Assembly: GCA_030267565.1 (NCBI GenBank)
Contig: BRXU01000036.1
Coordinates: 992,001 to 1,056,000 of the forward strand
Direction: 5' to 3'
Source: Pleodorina starrii
Lineage: Eukaryota; Chlorophyta; Chlorophyceae; Chlamydomonadales; Volvocaceae
DNA: 64,000 bases
Of the stretch, positions 8,740 through 19,700 are shown piece after piece (positions within the stretch are counted from its first letter, which is position 1; every line of letters starts with the position of its first letter). The position numbers were made by a program, and so were the translations under genes. The notes below the pieces were generated by a model. That model did no database searches, was not told the DNA's origin, and worked only from the letters and a program-made list of their open reading frames with translations.

Positions 8740-10755
8740 AGGGCAGCGCTTCGCCGGTCTCGCCCGCAGGGTCATGTGGATGGGCCTTATACCGGTTTTC
8801 CTGATGGCGGGCGGCGTCGCCATGCATGTCCGTATATATGGATGGATGGGCCCACGAGCGAAGGCTGGAAAGGAAAAGGAAGTTTTACGCTGTACCGTAA
8901 GCCCTAGCGTGTGCTTACACTCGGATGCGAATGTATGAAGAGTGACATAGTTGCAGCAAGCCTCATCAGTGGTTTATGCAAGCCACATGCTATGCTGCGC
9001 ACTCAACACAGCAGTCCAGCAATATAAGCAGCCGCATAAGTAGACACCGCAGAAGCCGCACGGTAAAGACATGGCGACCGACGACAGTTTAAAAATCGCG
9101 ACGACGTAGTATCCTTCGCCTCCGGCGTCTGGCAGATTCACTAATAAATACAGTGCAACGAGACATTCGCCGCAGCCGCAACAGCAGCCCCAACAGCAGC
9201 TCGCTCGCAATGTAAAAACATCGGGCAGCGACCCGTATGTTCGGTCGTCAGCACATCACGCAGCCCTCTGAACAGCTTCTGTGCACACAATATAACATTA
9301 TATGCGACAAATGTGTAATATACAGCATTTGTTTGGGAAAGCGTGAACGTTTTTGGGCGGGGCCCCAGCGCGAAGCGCCCAGGGGGGCCCCGCCCTGTAG
9401 GATTGCCCATGTCCGTGCGTGTGTGGGATCTGGGTTCTGGGTTCTGGGAAGTAATTGGACAAGTGTAGACTTTCGGTCAACGGAAAGTCTGCATAAGTAA
9501 AAGATTACATTCTTTATTGCACGGTAAATTTATTATTGGAACCCAACATCGCATGAGTACAAACCAGTTTGGCAGTCTCCATGGACCGAGGCCGAGGTCA
9601 AACCATCACCTCTCGGCCTATAATTAATTCCAGAAGAGTCATCGTTCCTTAAGGTAGAATTCTGACATGACGGCGTGAAATGAATCTTCGTTTCGGCAAG
9701 CAACCAACTATGTTTGCATTGCGTGCGAACATTCTTCCCGCGACCACACCACAGCAGCTCTGCTAGCCGGTCCGATCGTCTTGACGCATATTGCTATTGG
9801 TTGCAAGGAGCAAACCATGATGGGCAAACTGCTGGTTGTTGGACGCCAAGCCGCCAATGCACGCACGATTCATCTGCGGGCCGCCCAACAAGTCCAGTCG
9901 GCAACCTAGGGGACTTCTACATTCCCTGTCCTAATGTTAAAGTTGTCAAGCCTCCTCTACGACGAATACCTCGGTAGCGAAGCCTGTGCACTCTCGTCGG
10001 CAACTGCACGTCATCATCGCGACCCTCTCAAACAGTTCCGCTGTCCTTCTATTGGCAAGTCAGCCTGCGTGATGTGTAAATGATACACTGCATGTCTACT
10101 GTCAAGTAACTTCAGCCAATGCGCTGGCCGGAAGAGTTGCACAGTGCCGAGACGGCGCGCGATGCTAAACATGGGGCGGATTGCTGAAAGCTCTGGCTGT
10201 CTATCAGCAGGAATGTTGATACTCTCACACTTCACGCCCTCGCCGCCCTAGGATTCGGTGAATACAAGGGGGACCGGTTGTCACACCGGTCGCTAGCCGT
10301 ACAGGCTAGACAGACTGCTCATCCTACCCCAGGGGCACCCCGCCGCCCTAGCCCTTCAACTCCACCCGTACGGATTGAGCGGGGCCCCGCCCTTTTTCCG
10401 GCTTCAAGGAAGCCGACACCAACCCCTTGTCCCGACACGTGCACACTGCAACGACTCGTTAACAGCGCAGCTACACGATTTTCGCGGGGCGACCCCCATC
10501 CACACGCAAACGTGTGTGAATGTGGACGCAAGAACACATGGCTGCACACGTAGGGCGACCCGCAGTGGGACGCGACCCGCAGTGGGAGACATCCTAGCTA
10601 GCGGCTGAAGGCTAGGGGCTATCCCCTAGGGGCTAGGGCCTAGGGACTACCCCCTAGGGGCTAGGAGCGGCGGCGTGCGAGTTTAGAAACGCAACGACGC
10701 CTGTGCACGGACTAGGCGCTGGCACCACTGGGCGACTGGGTGCTGACACTGCTGG
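8740..10755. other. Gene-free stretch
   Basis: No coding pattern, RNA gene or known mobile element could be supported. 10600-10665 holds clustered palindromic CCCCTAGGGG/CTAGGG motifs. 8740-8930 is still similar to the region upstream of pherophorin B, showing that the two genes arose from a duplication that included upstream DNA. Confidence 0.5.
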
Positions 10756-10759
10756 GCGA

Positions 10760-10975
10760 CTGGGCGCTGATACCGCTCGCACGAACAGGCGACCCACACG
10801 AAGAAGCGACACGCACGAAGGGGCGAACCGCACGAGGGAGCGACCCGCTCGAAGGGGCGACACGCACGAATGGGCGACACGCACGAAGGGGTCACCCGCA
10901 CCAAGGAGCAACCCGCAGTAGGGAGCAACCCGCAGTAGGAGGCCACCCGCAGTAGGAGGCCACCCAAGGCAGGTA
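10760..10975 (+). repeat. 18-bp minisatellite, left part
   Basis: Degenerate tandem copies around GGGCGACCCGCACGAA with variants such as GGAGCAACCCGCAGTA. The same family resumes at 12245-12415, on the other side of a LINE remnant. Confidence 0.7.
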
Positions 10976-10981
10976 CGGTGG

Positions 10982-11511
10982 GTGCTACACCATCATCGAC
11001 GCCTGTGCAGAAGACGCCAGCCCGGAATACTCATCTGGCACTCGACTGCCGAAATGGCTTTTACCCAATCTCCCGGAAAAAAAGAGGAAAAAATGCGACC
11101 AGATCTCCTTCTTATCCCGACCCTACCATTATCGACCACACCGTATAACGGACCACCGGACCGCTCAAAACACACCGTGTTTGTGATCGAGAATGGGTAC
11201 ACAGGGGACCTCCGGCATGACGAAAAGAATGAGCAAAAAGCAAAACAGCACGCGAAGCTAGCCCGCAGGCTCAAGGCCAACGTCTGGAAAGTGAGGTATA
11301 CTCCAAAGGAAGCCATCACACTTGGATTCGGTGGGACAATTCGCAATGACCTAAAGCCCCTTATCACCGAGCTCGTCTTGCCACCAGAGGCTGCCACGCA
11401 CACAATGCTGCACGCGCCTGCATGACCTCGCAATCAAGTACCTGAATAACATAGTCCAACGGCGACGCTCCCTCGAGGGGCCCACATGCTACACGTCCAA
11501 TCGTCAAGGGG
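10982..11511 (+). pseudogene. 5'-truncated LINE 3' end (PD-(D/E)XK-like C-terminal region)
   Basis: An open frame to 11425 contains RPDLLLIPTL, then VFVIENGYTGD, a Lys/His-rich helix (KQHAKLARRLKA), and ITLGFGGTIRNDL. After a +1 frame change near 11412 the sequence continues as HDLAIKYLNNIVQRRRSLE. The P-D ... E-x-G spacing and the GYT/GGTI motifs resemble the C-terminal domain that follows RT in some algal non-LTR elements (recalled, not searched). No RT core is present, so this is a 5'-truncated, decayed insertion. It is followed within 40 bp by a TAA repeat, as expected of a LINE tail. Confidence 0.5.
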
Positions 11512-11550
11512 TAGGGTAAGGCTGTTTTGTGGAGCTCCCCTGGTGGTGGT

Positions 11551-12244
<694 letters not shown>

Positions 12245-12248
<4 letters not shown>

Positions 12249-12415
12249 GCCACCCGCACAAAGGGGCCACCCGCACGAACGGACGACACTCACCGGTTAC
12301 CGTTACGGTTACGATTTCGGTTAGGGATACGGTTACGGTTCCAGTTAGGGGGCGACCCGCAATAGGGGGCGACCCGCATGAAGGGGCCACCCGCACGAAC
12401 AGACGACCCGCACTA
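12245..12415 (+). repeat. 18-bp minisatellite, right part
   Basis: Copies such as GGGGCCACCCGCACGAA and GGGGGCGACCCGCAATA, interrupted by GGTTAC-type hexamers at 12293-12345. Same family as 10760-10975. Confidence 0.65.
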
Positions 12416-12555
12416 CGCACTCATCGGTTACGGTTATGGTTACAGTTACAGTTACGGTTAGCGTTACGGTTACGGTTAAGGTTCCAGTTATGGTACGGTC
12501 ACGGTTACGGTACGGTCACGGTTACGGTTACAGTTATGCTTACTGATACGGTTAC
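12292..12555 (+). repeat. Degenerate GGTTAC hexamer arrays
   Basis: Two blocks (12292-12345 and 12424-12555) of imperfect GGTTAC/GGTTAG/GGTCAC units on the plus strand. The unit differs from the plant-type TTTAGGG and Chlamydomonas-type TTTTAGGG telomere repeats. Confidence 0.75.
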
Positions 12556-12611
12556 AGTACGGCTGCTTCTGCCACTCGGCACCCATCAGAAGCGCCATCC
12601 GAATGTAAGCA

Positions 12612-12895
12612 ACACGGGCGCTCGCGCCCTGCTAGTGTCAAGGGAGCACACTGATGCCTCCTCGGCGGGTACAGCCCACTACCGCGGTAGTGACCGCCTT
12701 TTGACTAAGATGGGTTGCTTATCCCACCCACTCCGTGTCTGGGCTCCCTCTCACACCGATGACATCTGTGTACCCGCGCGCATTCTTCCCAGATAGATAT
12801 GCCATCCAGACACATCATTTATTGTTGAACATTCAACCGTACGTCCTGGCTGAATTCTTCCAGTGCAGGGGATTGGGACACGGCTAAAGAGCCGT
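12612..12895 (-). mobile_element. SINE-like element, copy 2 (5'-truncated, diverged)
   Basis: The minus strand aligns over about 280 bp with the SINE at 16166-16584: shared blocks include GGCTCTTTAGCC, GTTGAATGTTCAACAAT, GATGTGTCTGG, GCCCAGACACGGAGTGGGTG, AGCAACCCATCTTAGTCAAA and GAGGCATCAGT. The tRNA-like head is absent and I see no target duplication. Confidence 0.75.
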
Positions 12896-12899
12896 GACG

Positions 12900-15670
12900 G
12901 TGAAGCCGGTGACAATTTTGGAAAACCCTACAAACCCCGCCTGTCTGCCTTATTACCCCGGCACCCACGCACTTGAAGAAGAGGGCACGGGTGCAACATA
13001 TATAGCGCGTGCGTAACCAAAGTGCAAAATCACTGCTTCCCAGAACATCATCAGCCTAATAAATTGACAAATGGGCCTTCGTTGATTGGCCTTTTCATTT
13101 CGGGACAATTTGCTTGCTTGGCATGAGCAGCATGAGGTTAAATGAGTCGCTTGCTGGATTGGCCGCAGGATGCAGCAATAGCACATCGCTAACAACTGTA
13201 GCCATTAGACAGCACCGCGGAAACGCATTTCGGCAGCAGCAGTAGCAATGTTGAAGGGCGGGGGCCTTCCTCCGGTTCCAGCTAGCCTCTGAACGGTGTG
13301 CGATCACTGCCCGTCCATCCACGCACCCCGCTCCACCACGCACAGGCAATAGGCTTGATTAGCTCGTCACCCACCAATCTATCTATCTATCTGCTAGCCG
13401 CCCAGCCGTACAGGCATACACTTCCGTACCTCCGCCTGACTGCCATGTAAACACAATCAAAACCCTTACGAACGATAGGAAATCTATCCTGTCCCAACAT
13501 CGAATCATCAGTAGATAGCTAGTGGTCATGGAGATTGCATCGTGAAGCGAACGACCAAACGATGAACGACCAGCCGACCACGAACGGCATTTTCTGTCTT
13601 TTCATCGTTTTCTGAAATCATTACATAACGTTTCAAACATCCTTAGGTCGACATTCATTCGTTCTCCAAGCAACCAGATTTAAATGCTACTCAACCGAAC
13701 GTACCTATCTATCTATCTAGCTACCTACCTACCTACCAAGCTAGCGATTGCGTGGAGACCCGTCAAGACCCTACCCTACCAACCCCTTACCAGCAGCCTT
13801 TACCAGCCCCTATCAGCCCTAAACATGCATGTAGCTGGTCGGTGACACGCAGCAGCCACACACACCGCGTGCATGCATGCATGCATTCGAGCGCCAACCA
13901 ACTAATAACGAAGTTGTCCATCCATCATCATTAAAGCAAACCACCGAGCAGGCCAGCTAGCCCAGCATGGCAGAGTAGGTTGGGCAGCATCTCAGATCGT
14001 CGTTGAACAGGCTAATATAGCTGTTGTACATGTAGTTGCGTTGGTTGATTGTTGATTGTTGTCGGTCGGTGCATGCACGGCCCACGAGCGCGAGCAGCAG
14101 CAGGCAGCAAAAGGGCGGGGTGAGAATCGATAGATGGACGTCGGTCGGAGTAAGCTAAATACGTACACGCACAAGTAGGGACTCACAACGAAAGCAAGAA
14201 GCAAGAAAATGCATTTGCGTGCGGGAGCTGCGAGGCTACATACACATGCATGTCGGATGTGTGTGATCACCTAGCTATATATCTAGCAAGCAACAATTCG
14301 ACCGCTTTCTTGCGTGCGTGGATCTTAGTGTGCTGCGGCTGCCTCGCTCATCTTCAACATTTGTACAAAACAATCACATACCAAGACACGCTCATCTTCA
14401 ACAACCGTGCGTAAGCAATCACGTACCAAGACAACATATATACGACAATCGTATGTTCTGCCAGCGGGCCCCTATCTATTTATCTAGTCATACGCCATCA
14501 AATTCTCACCAAGTGTTCGGGAAGTCGCCCATGCACAGATCCTGGAGGGTGGTTGGATTCTTGACCTCAATGCAGATCTCTCCTCCACTCGCCTCCGAGA
14601 GGCCCCAGTTCAAACTCGAAGCTACGTGGACGAACAGAGTGGGCGAATGGCAGTACGTGCGAGCACATTAGTTGAACATCGTGCGTCAAAGAATATTGGA
14701 GTTCGATCGGTTTGTGTTAGTTCCGTCGGGAGATAGACCGGGAGCGACACAATTATTGACATTGTATTCTTTGGGGGCGACTTGACTCCCATATTTCATT
14801 CGGCGCACGGGACATTACAGTAGGCACCCGCCAACAGAGTTACACGTAAAAAAGACAATTGTTCCAAAAATATATCGCGGGTTATCTATATGAAAATTCT
14901 CCAAATATATCCAGCCTTGTATCGAGGGAGGTTATAAACACATGCAAGGGGCCGCACAACAGACCGAAGCCCCTGTCTACCTCTTCACCTATGTCTCCAT
15001 CTAAACTTTCGGGCCTGCCGGGAACGAACAACGGCCAAACCCATCGTCATGCATCCAAACCGACCGTCCAAACCCATCGTCATGCATCAGATAGATCTTG
15101 GCCACAGTGTTTATGGCTTCTTCAAGTACAAACAGTAACCGTATATACGTACCCTTGAGCTGGTTGCCCCTCCACGGGCCCCAAGATGTGGCGGTCCAGC
15201 GGGGGGTGCCACCGCCGGGAGTCAGTCGGAGTCCCCTGACCTGCTGCCGAAGAGAGTCGTCTGCGAACATATGCGTGTAAACATAAAATCCAGGAAAACA
15301 AAGAGAGCAAAATGAATTAATCCTAATTTTATCTTCATAAAATCTATAATCTTCATGGTTTGACACAGTATTATTAAAACCTAAAATGAATTAACCCAAT
15401 ATTATATTTGGGTTATTATTCTAAAATAATGATAATAATACAATTTTATTATTATTCGATCGATGTGGCTGCTGTCCATCCGAAATCCCCGCAGACATAC
15501 ACGAGCAAACTCACCGGCAAAAATCTCGGCCTTCCGGAGCGTCGTGCTTTCGGAGCAATGACCCTGCAATTTTAGATGCATACGCGCGAATTGAGGGATA
15601 CAGGCACGCGCGCACAAGTACAGGCACGCGCGCAAGTACAGGCACGCGCGCTCGCTCTTCGTTGTCTCCC
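12900..15670. other. Gene-free stretch with short microsatellites
   Basis: No gene could be supported. It contains CTAT tetranucleotide runs at about 13377-13392 and 13706-13720 followed by CTAC runs to 13737, a GCATGCATGCAT run near 13870, and AT-rich sequence around 15360-15460. Confidence 0.5.
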
Positions 15671-15672
15671 AA

Positions 15673-16140
15673 TGTTACGTGCAGCCAGTTATTACGGCTG
15701 TTATAACCGTTCTCATAACGGTAATAACAGCTGTCAGTGAGGCCTTTACTGCCTTGCTCTTACACGGTACGCCGTGGCGGCGGGTTTGATACGGTGCTGT
15801 CGAGGACGAGCAGCATTTAGGTGGGGGAGACTGTTACGTGCAGCCAGTTATTACGGCTGTTATTACCGTTATGAGAACGGTTACTCAGTATTGACAGTAA
15901 TTACTCGTCCTTGAGTTGTTAGGACGTTACTGCACTTGTCGTACATCCTTGACGACTATATACTTGCGTCGGTTAGTCCCGTCAAGGCGGACATTGGTCT
16001 TCAAGTGCCAACTAACCGTTTACCTTCGGGTTCTATTCTGATTACGCTTCCGCATGCGTGTGACATTACTCTACGTTACACCCAATCACCTGGAAATTGT
16101 GATATTATTAGGCATTAAACTTTGAAGGAAAACGAATAAC
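15673..16140 (+). mobile_element. LTR-retroelement remnant (two LTR-start copies)
   Basis: TGTTACGTGCAGCCAGTTAT occurs at 15673 and again at 15832. The second copy is preceded by a purine-rich GGTGGGGGAGAC and by sequence that reads GAVEDEQHLGGGDC, typical of the end of a pol frame running to a 3' LTR. The first copy folds into a near-perfect palindrome (GCTGTTATAACCGTT against its complement). Most of the internal region is deleted. The right limit is uncertain. Confidence 0.45.
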
Positions 16141-16152
16141 GTGTAGACTCAA

Positions 16153-16165
16153 TAATGACGAGCAC
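16153..16165 (+). repeat. SINE target-site duplication, left
   Basis: TAATGACGAGCAC, identical to 16585-16597 on the other side of the SINE. Confidence 0.85.
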
Positions 16166-16584
16166 ATCCCCTAGGAGTGCCTGAGAGTTAGGGCACTAAA
16201 TTGGTAACCGAGAGGTCACCAGTTCGATCCCGGCCTTCACAGAGGGCTGGGTGACCGATGGGGGCCCTGGTGTGGGAACGAACAGCAGGTGATCGCATGG
16301 CTCTTTAGCCATGTCCCTGTCCCCTGCACTGGTAGAACTCATCACGGTTGAATGTTCAACAATGATGTGTCTGGCATATCTGGGAAAAGTGCGTGCGGGT
16401 ACCCAGATGTGATCCGAGTGAGACGGAGCCCAGACACGGAGTGGGTGGGAGAAGCAACCCATCTTAGTCAAAAAGGCGGTCACTGCGGTAATGGGCTGAA
16501 AGTACCCGCCGAAGAGGCATCAGTCTGTTCCCTTAACCCACGCTCGGGCTTACGGTCCAGTGTAAACTTTCTTTCTTTTCTTTC
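16166..16584 (+). mobile_element. Full-length tRNA-derived SINE with target-site duplication
   Basis: A 419-bp element flanked by a perfect 13-bp direct repeat, TAATGACGAGCAC (16153-16165 and 16585-16597). The head carries a pol III B-box match, AGTTCGATCCC (16221-16231), within a tRNA-like GGTAACCGAGAGGTCACC context, and the 3' end is a TTTCTTTC-type tract. A second copy of the body lies at 12612-12895 on the other strand, which supports a repeat family rather than a tRNA pseudogene. Confidence 0.8.
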
Positions 16585-16597
16585 TAATGACGAGCAC
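16585..16597 (+). repeat. SINE target-site duplication, right
   Basis: TAATGACGAGCAC, identical to 16153-16165. Confidence 0.85.
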
Positions 16598-16788
16598 GCT
16601 GGATAATCTCTCACGCAGCTAGCAAACAGCAGATAGATAGATATACCGGCAGTCCTACAAATTAATTATGTAAAGATGCCGTACATAGGTTGTTTGTTTC
16701 GACAACCTAGACGAGCACGCACGAGCTAGAGGGTACAGTGTGGCTGCAGCCTCAATCAAGACATAAATAAAGCAATTATTAAACTCAC

Positions 16789-19700
16789 CCCAGAGAGGTA
16801 GTCCTCCTGAAGTACGTCAGTCTTAAAGCAGTACAAGGTGGAGAGGTTGGTACGGCCAGGTTCTTGAGTCAACGCCCGGTTCACAAAAAACGGCGTCTTG
16901 TACCTCCTGCGCTCACACCTGTGCGAAATTATAACGATATGGCATACGGAATGCTGAGCGATATTATACGGAATACGGCATGCCGGTGTTTCCCATCACG
17001 TACGCATTGAAGTGCTACCGATCTCGGGTATTGTCCATTCTCCTTCATTTTCCTGTCATAATAATGGTGCAAACCAAACGCGCAAGCCAGCCCTGCGGCT
17101 GTGCCAAAACAGAAAACGCCGCAAAGCGTGCCCCGCCCGTGCGGCCCAAGTGCGTGCAAATCACCAATTTGTTAACAAGGACACATGTAAGAAACAAAAC
17201 CTGGCCTACCGAAACTCACTGGCAAGGCGGGAAGGTCGTGTTCTCGGGCGCGCAGGTCCATCCAGCGTCCACATCCAAACAGTCATTCGGGTTCGACTTG
17301 ATTCGGAAATTGTACCCGGCAGTCACCGCATTGCAATCGCCGGCCAAGTACTGGAGCCAAAACTTAGCTTGCAGACCCATCCAAGGCTCAAGCTGCTTGG
17401 CGTCCTGCTTAGAGTAAAATGTACCGCAGACGTTGATCTCCCCCGGCTCGCACAGCCTGGTATTGGCGGTGAAGTTCACGAGCATCGGATGCAGACCCAA
17501 GGCCGCAATCTGCGCCGGAACCTCAGATGCGATTCGGCTCTGGATGAATAGGCACTGCTCTTCGGTGAACTCGAAAGCGGCCTTCGGAGGCACAGGCAGC
17601 ATGGATTCTAGAGTGATCTCGAGGCACGTGGGGCAAGGAGGGGGAGGCGAAGGGGGAGAGGGTGATGGCGGGCTGGGCGACGGCGGCGAAGGTGAAGGCG
17701 GGGCGGGAGACGGGGGACGAGGAGAGGGTGGTGAAGGCGATGGCGGGGCTGGGGACGGGGGACGAGGAGAGGGGGGCGAAGGTGAAGGCGGGACGGGGGA
17801 TGGGGGACGAGGAGAGGGCGGCGAAGGTGAAGGCGGGGCGGGGGATGGGGGACGAGGAGAGGGCGGTGAAGGTGAAGGCGGGGCGGGGGACGGTGGGAGA
17901 GGAGACGGCGGCGAAGGTGAAGGCGGGGCGGGGGACGGGGGACGAGGAGAGGGCGGCGAAGGTGAAGGCGGGGCGGGGGACGGTGGGAGAGGAGAGGGTG
18001 GTGAAGGTGAAGGCGGGGCGGGGGACGGTGGGAGAGGAGAGGGCGGCGAAGGTGAAGGCGGGGCGGGGGATGGGGGACGAGGAGAGGGCGGCGAAGGTGA
18101 AGGCGGGGCGGGGGACGGTGGGAGAGGAGAGGGTGGTGAAGGTGAAGGCGGGGCGGGGGACGGTGGGTGTTGTAGCGTGAATACTTAGGCATATTTCGAT
18201 GCCGCGGTATTGCTACGACTTCGACGCGCGAAGGAACGCCGCTTGTAGGCGTACTGGCGGGCGGTCCTAATAGGGACGCGAAAGACTCCCGTCGAGTCTG
18301 TAAGGCGCTCCCGGCGCGATCAATAGAAGAAGTTCTACAGAATATAAAGAACCAAATAGCGTGTGAACGCGCTACGCCTGAGACCTCGTTCGTATCGACG
18401 AAGGTCGGTCGAAGGGCTACGTAGTAGACTTACGAACTAGACAGACACGAAGGTCCTCGAACGTACGGAATCCCAGAGGTCGTTTCAGCCTTCTTCGCAA
18501 CAGGGTATAAAAGCCCTGGAAGGGAGCCTGGTTAGCAGAGTAATCTACGCGAGGATTACTGGACCACTGCTGTTGAGACCTGTGCTTGACGGAGCGAAAC
18601 CGTCCTGAAACTTGGCACGGTTTAGTGCTGCTCCCGCAACATTTTGGAGTTTCAGATCATTTCGCTCTGAACCATAGCGCCGATCAATCGAGATCCGGCT
18701 GTCTTAGCCGAACGCCTTGCACACTTGAAGGGACAAGCCTGGCTCCACGGTAGCCGCTTTTTGGGCAATACACCTTGGAATAGGGACATAGGTTTCGAAG
18801 AAGCCAAGCGGGAACGCGAGGCTCGACAGACGTCTATGCTGAAGTCGACGGTCGCGCCGACCCAACTCTGGAAAACTTTGGCGGTGACTTCGCACCCCAT
18901 CAAGTACACCAAAAGTGAGTTTCTGGCACTCGACTTTCGCCAATCGAACTGATGTCGAATTTAGAAGAAGGAGAGATTCCTCTCGATAGAAGAGCCAACC
19001 CAGAACGAACGGCTCCCTCCGCAGGCACAGCCATGCAGACCGAACCCGATCGCATGACCACTGAGGCGCTTGAGAAGCTGCGTGACGAGCTGGCCGCTCG
19101 GATCGTCGCCCTCGAGACCCAGATGAAGGCGAAGGAACGCGGCCCGCCCACGGTAGGAAACGGGGCTGGTCCCAGCGTAGACCCGAATCTTGCCGTAGAT
19201 GCTGCTGCTGCTGCTGCTGCTGCTGCACCTTCGAACCCGAACCGAACCTCAGACAAAGTTCGCAAACAGATCGCAACCAAACTGCCCGTCCCACAGTTCA
19301 AGGGCAAGGATGCCGAGACCTACATGTTCCGGCTCAAGGTCTGGCTGACCCAGAACTCGGAGGCGAACCCGTTCGCCGCCATGTTGTCCGGCTTTGAGGA
19401 TAACGAAGAAGCCAAGACCTGGGCGCAAAACGAGCACGACGAAGACCCGAACATCATGGAGCGGTCCATCGAGGACCTTGAGAAGCGCTTCATGTTCCGC
19501 TTCGCTCCGAAGGTACGAACTAAGAAGCTTGACGCGATGCAGAACCTCTTAGACGGGAAAATTAAGATGGATTCACAGAAGGGTGTTGCCGAATACGCCG
19601 CTCGATTCCAGTCCGAAGTCTCTCGTGCTAAGATGTCCGATACGCCGATGATTCTGATGCTTTTCCGCCGCGGCCTTACTCAGAACCTGCTCGCGCCTTG

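Noticed and set aside
12292..12555. Interstitial telomere sequence
   Set aside because: The GGTTAC unit does not match the TTTAGGG or TTTTAGGG telomere repeats of green algae.
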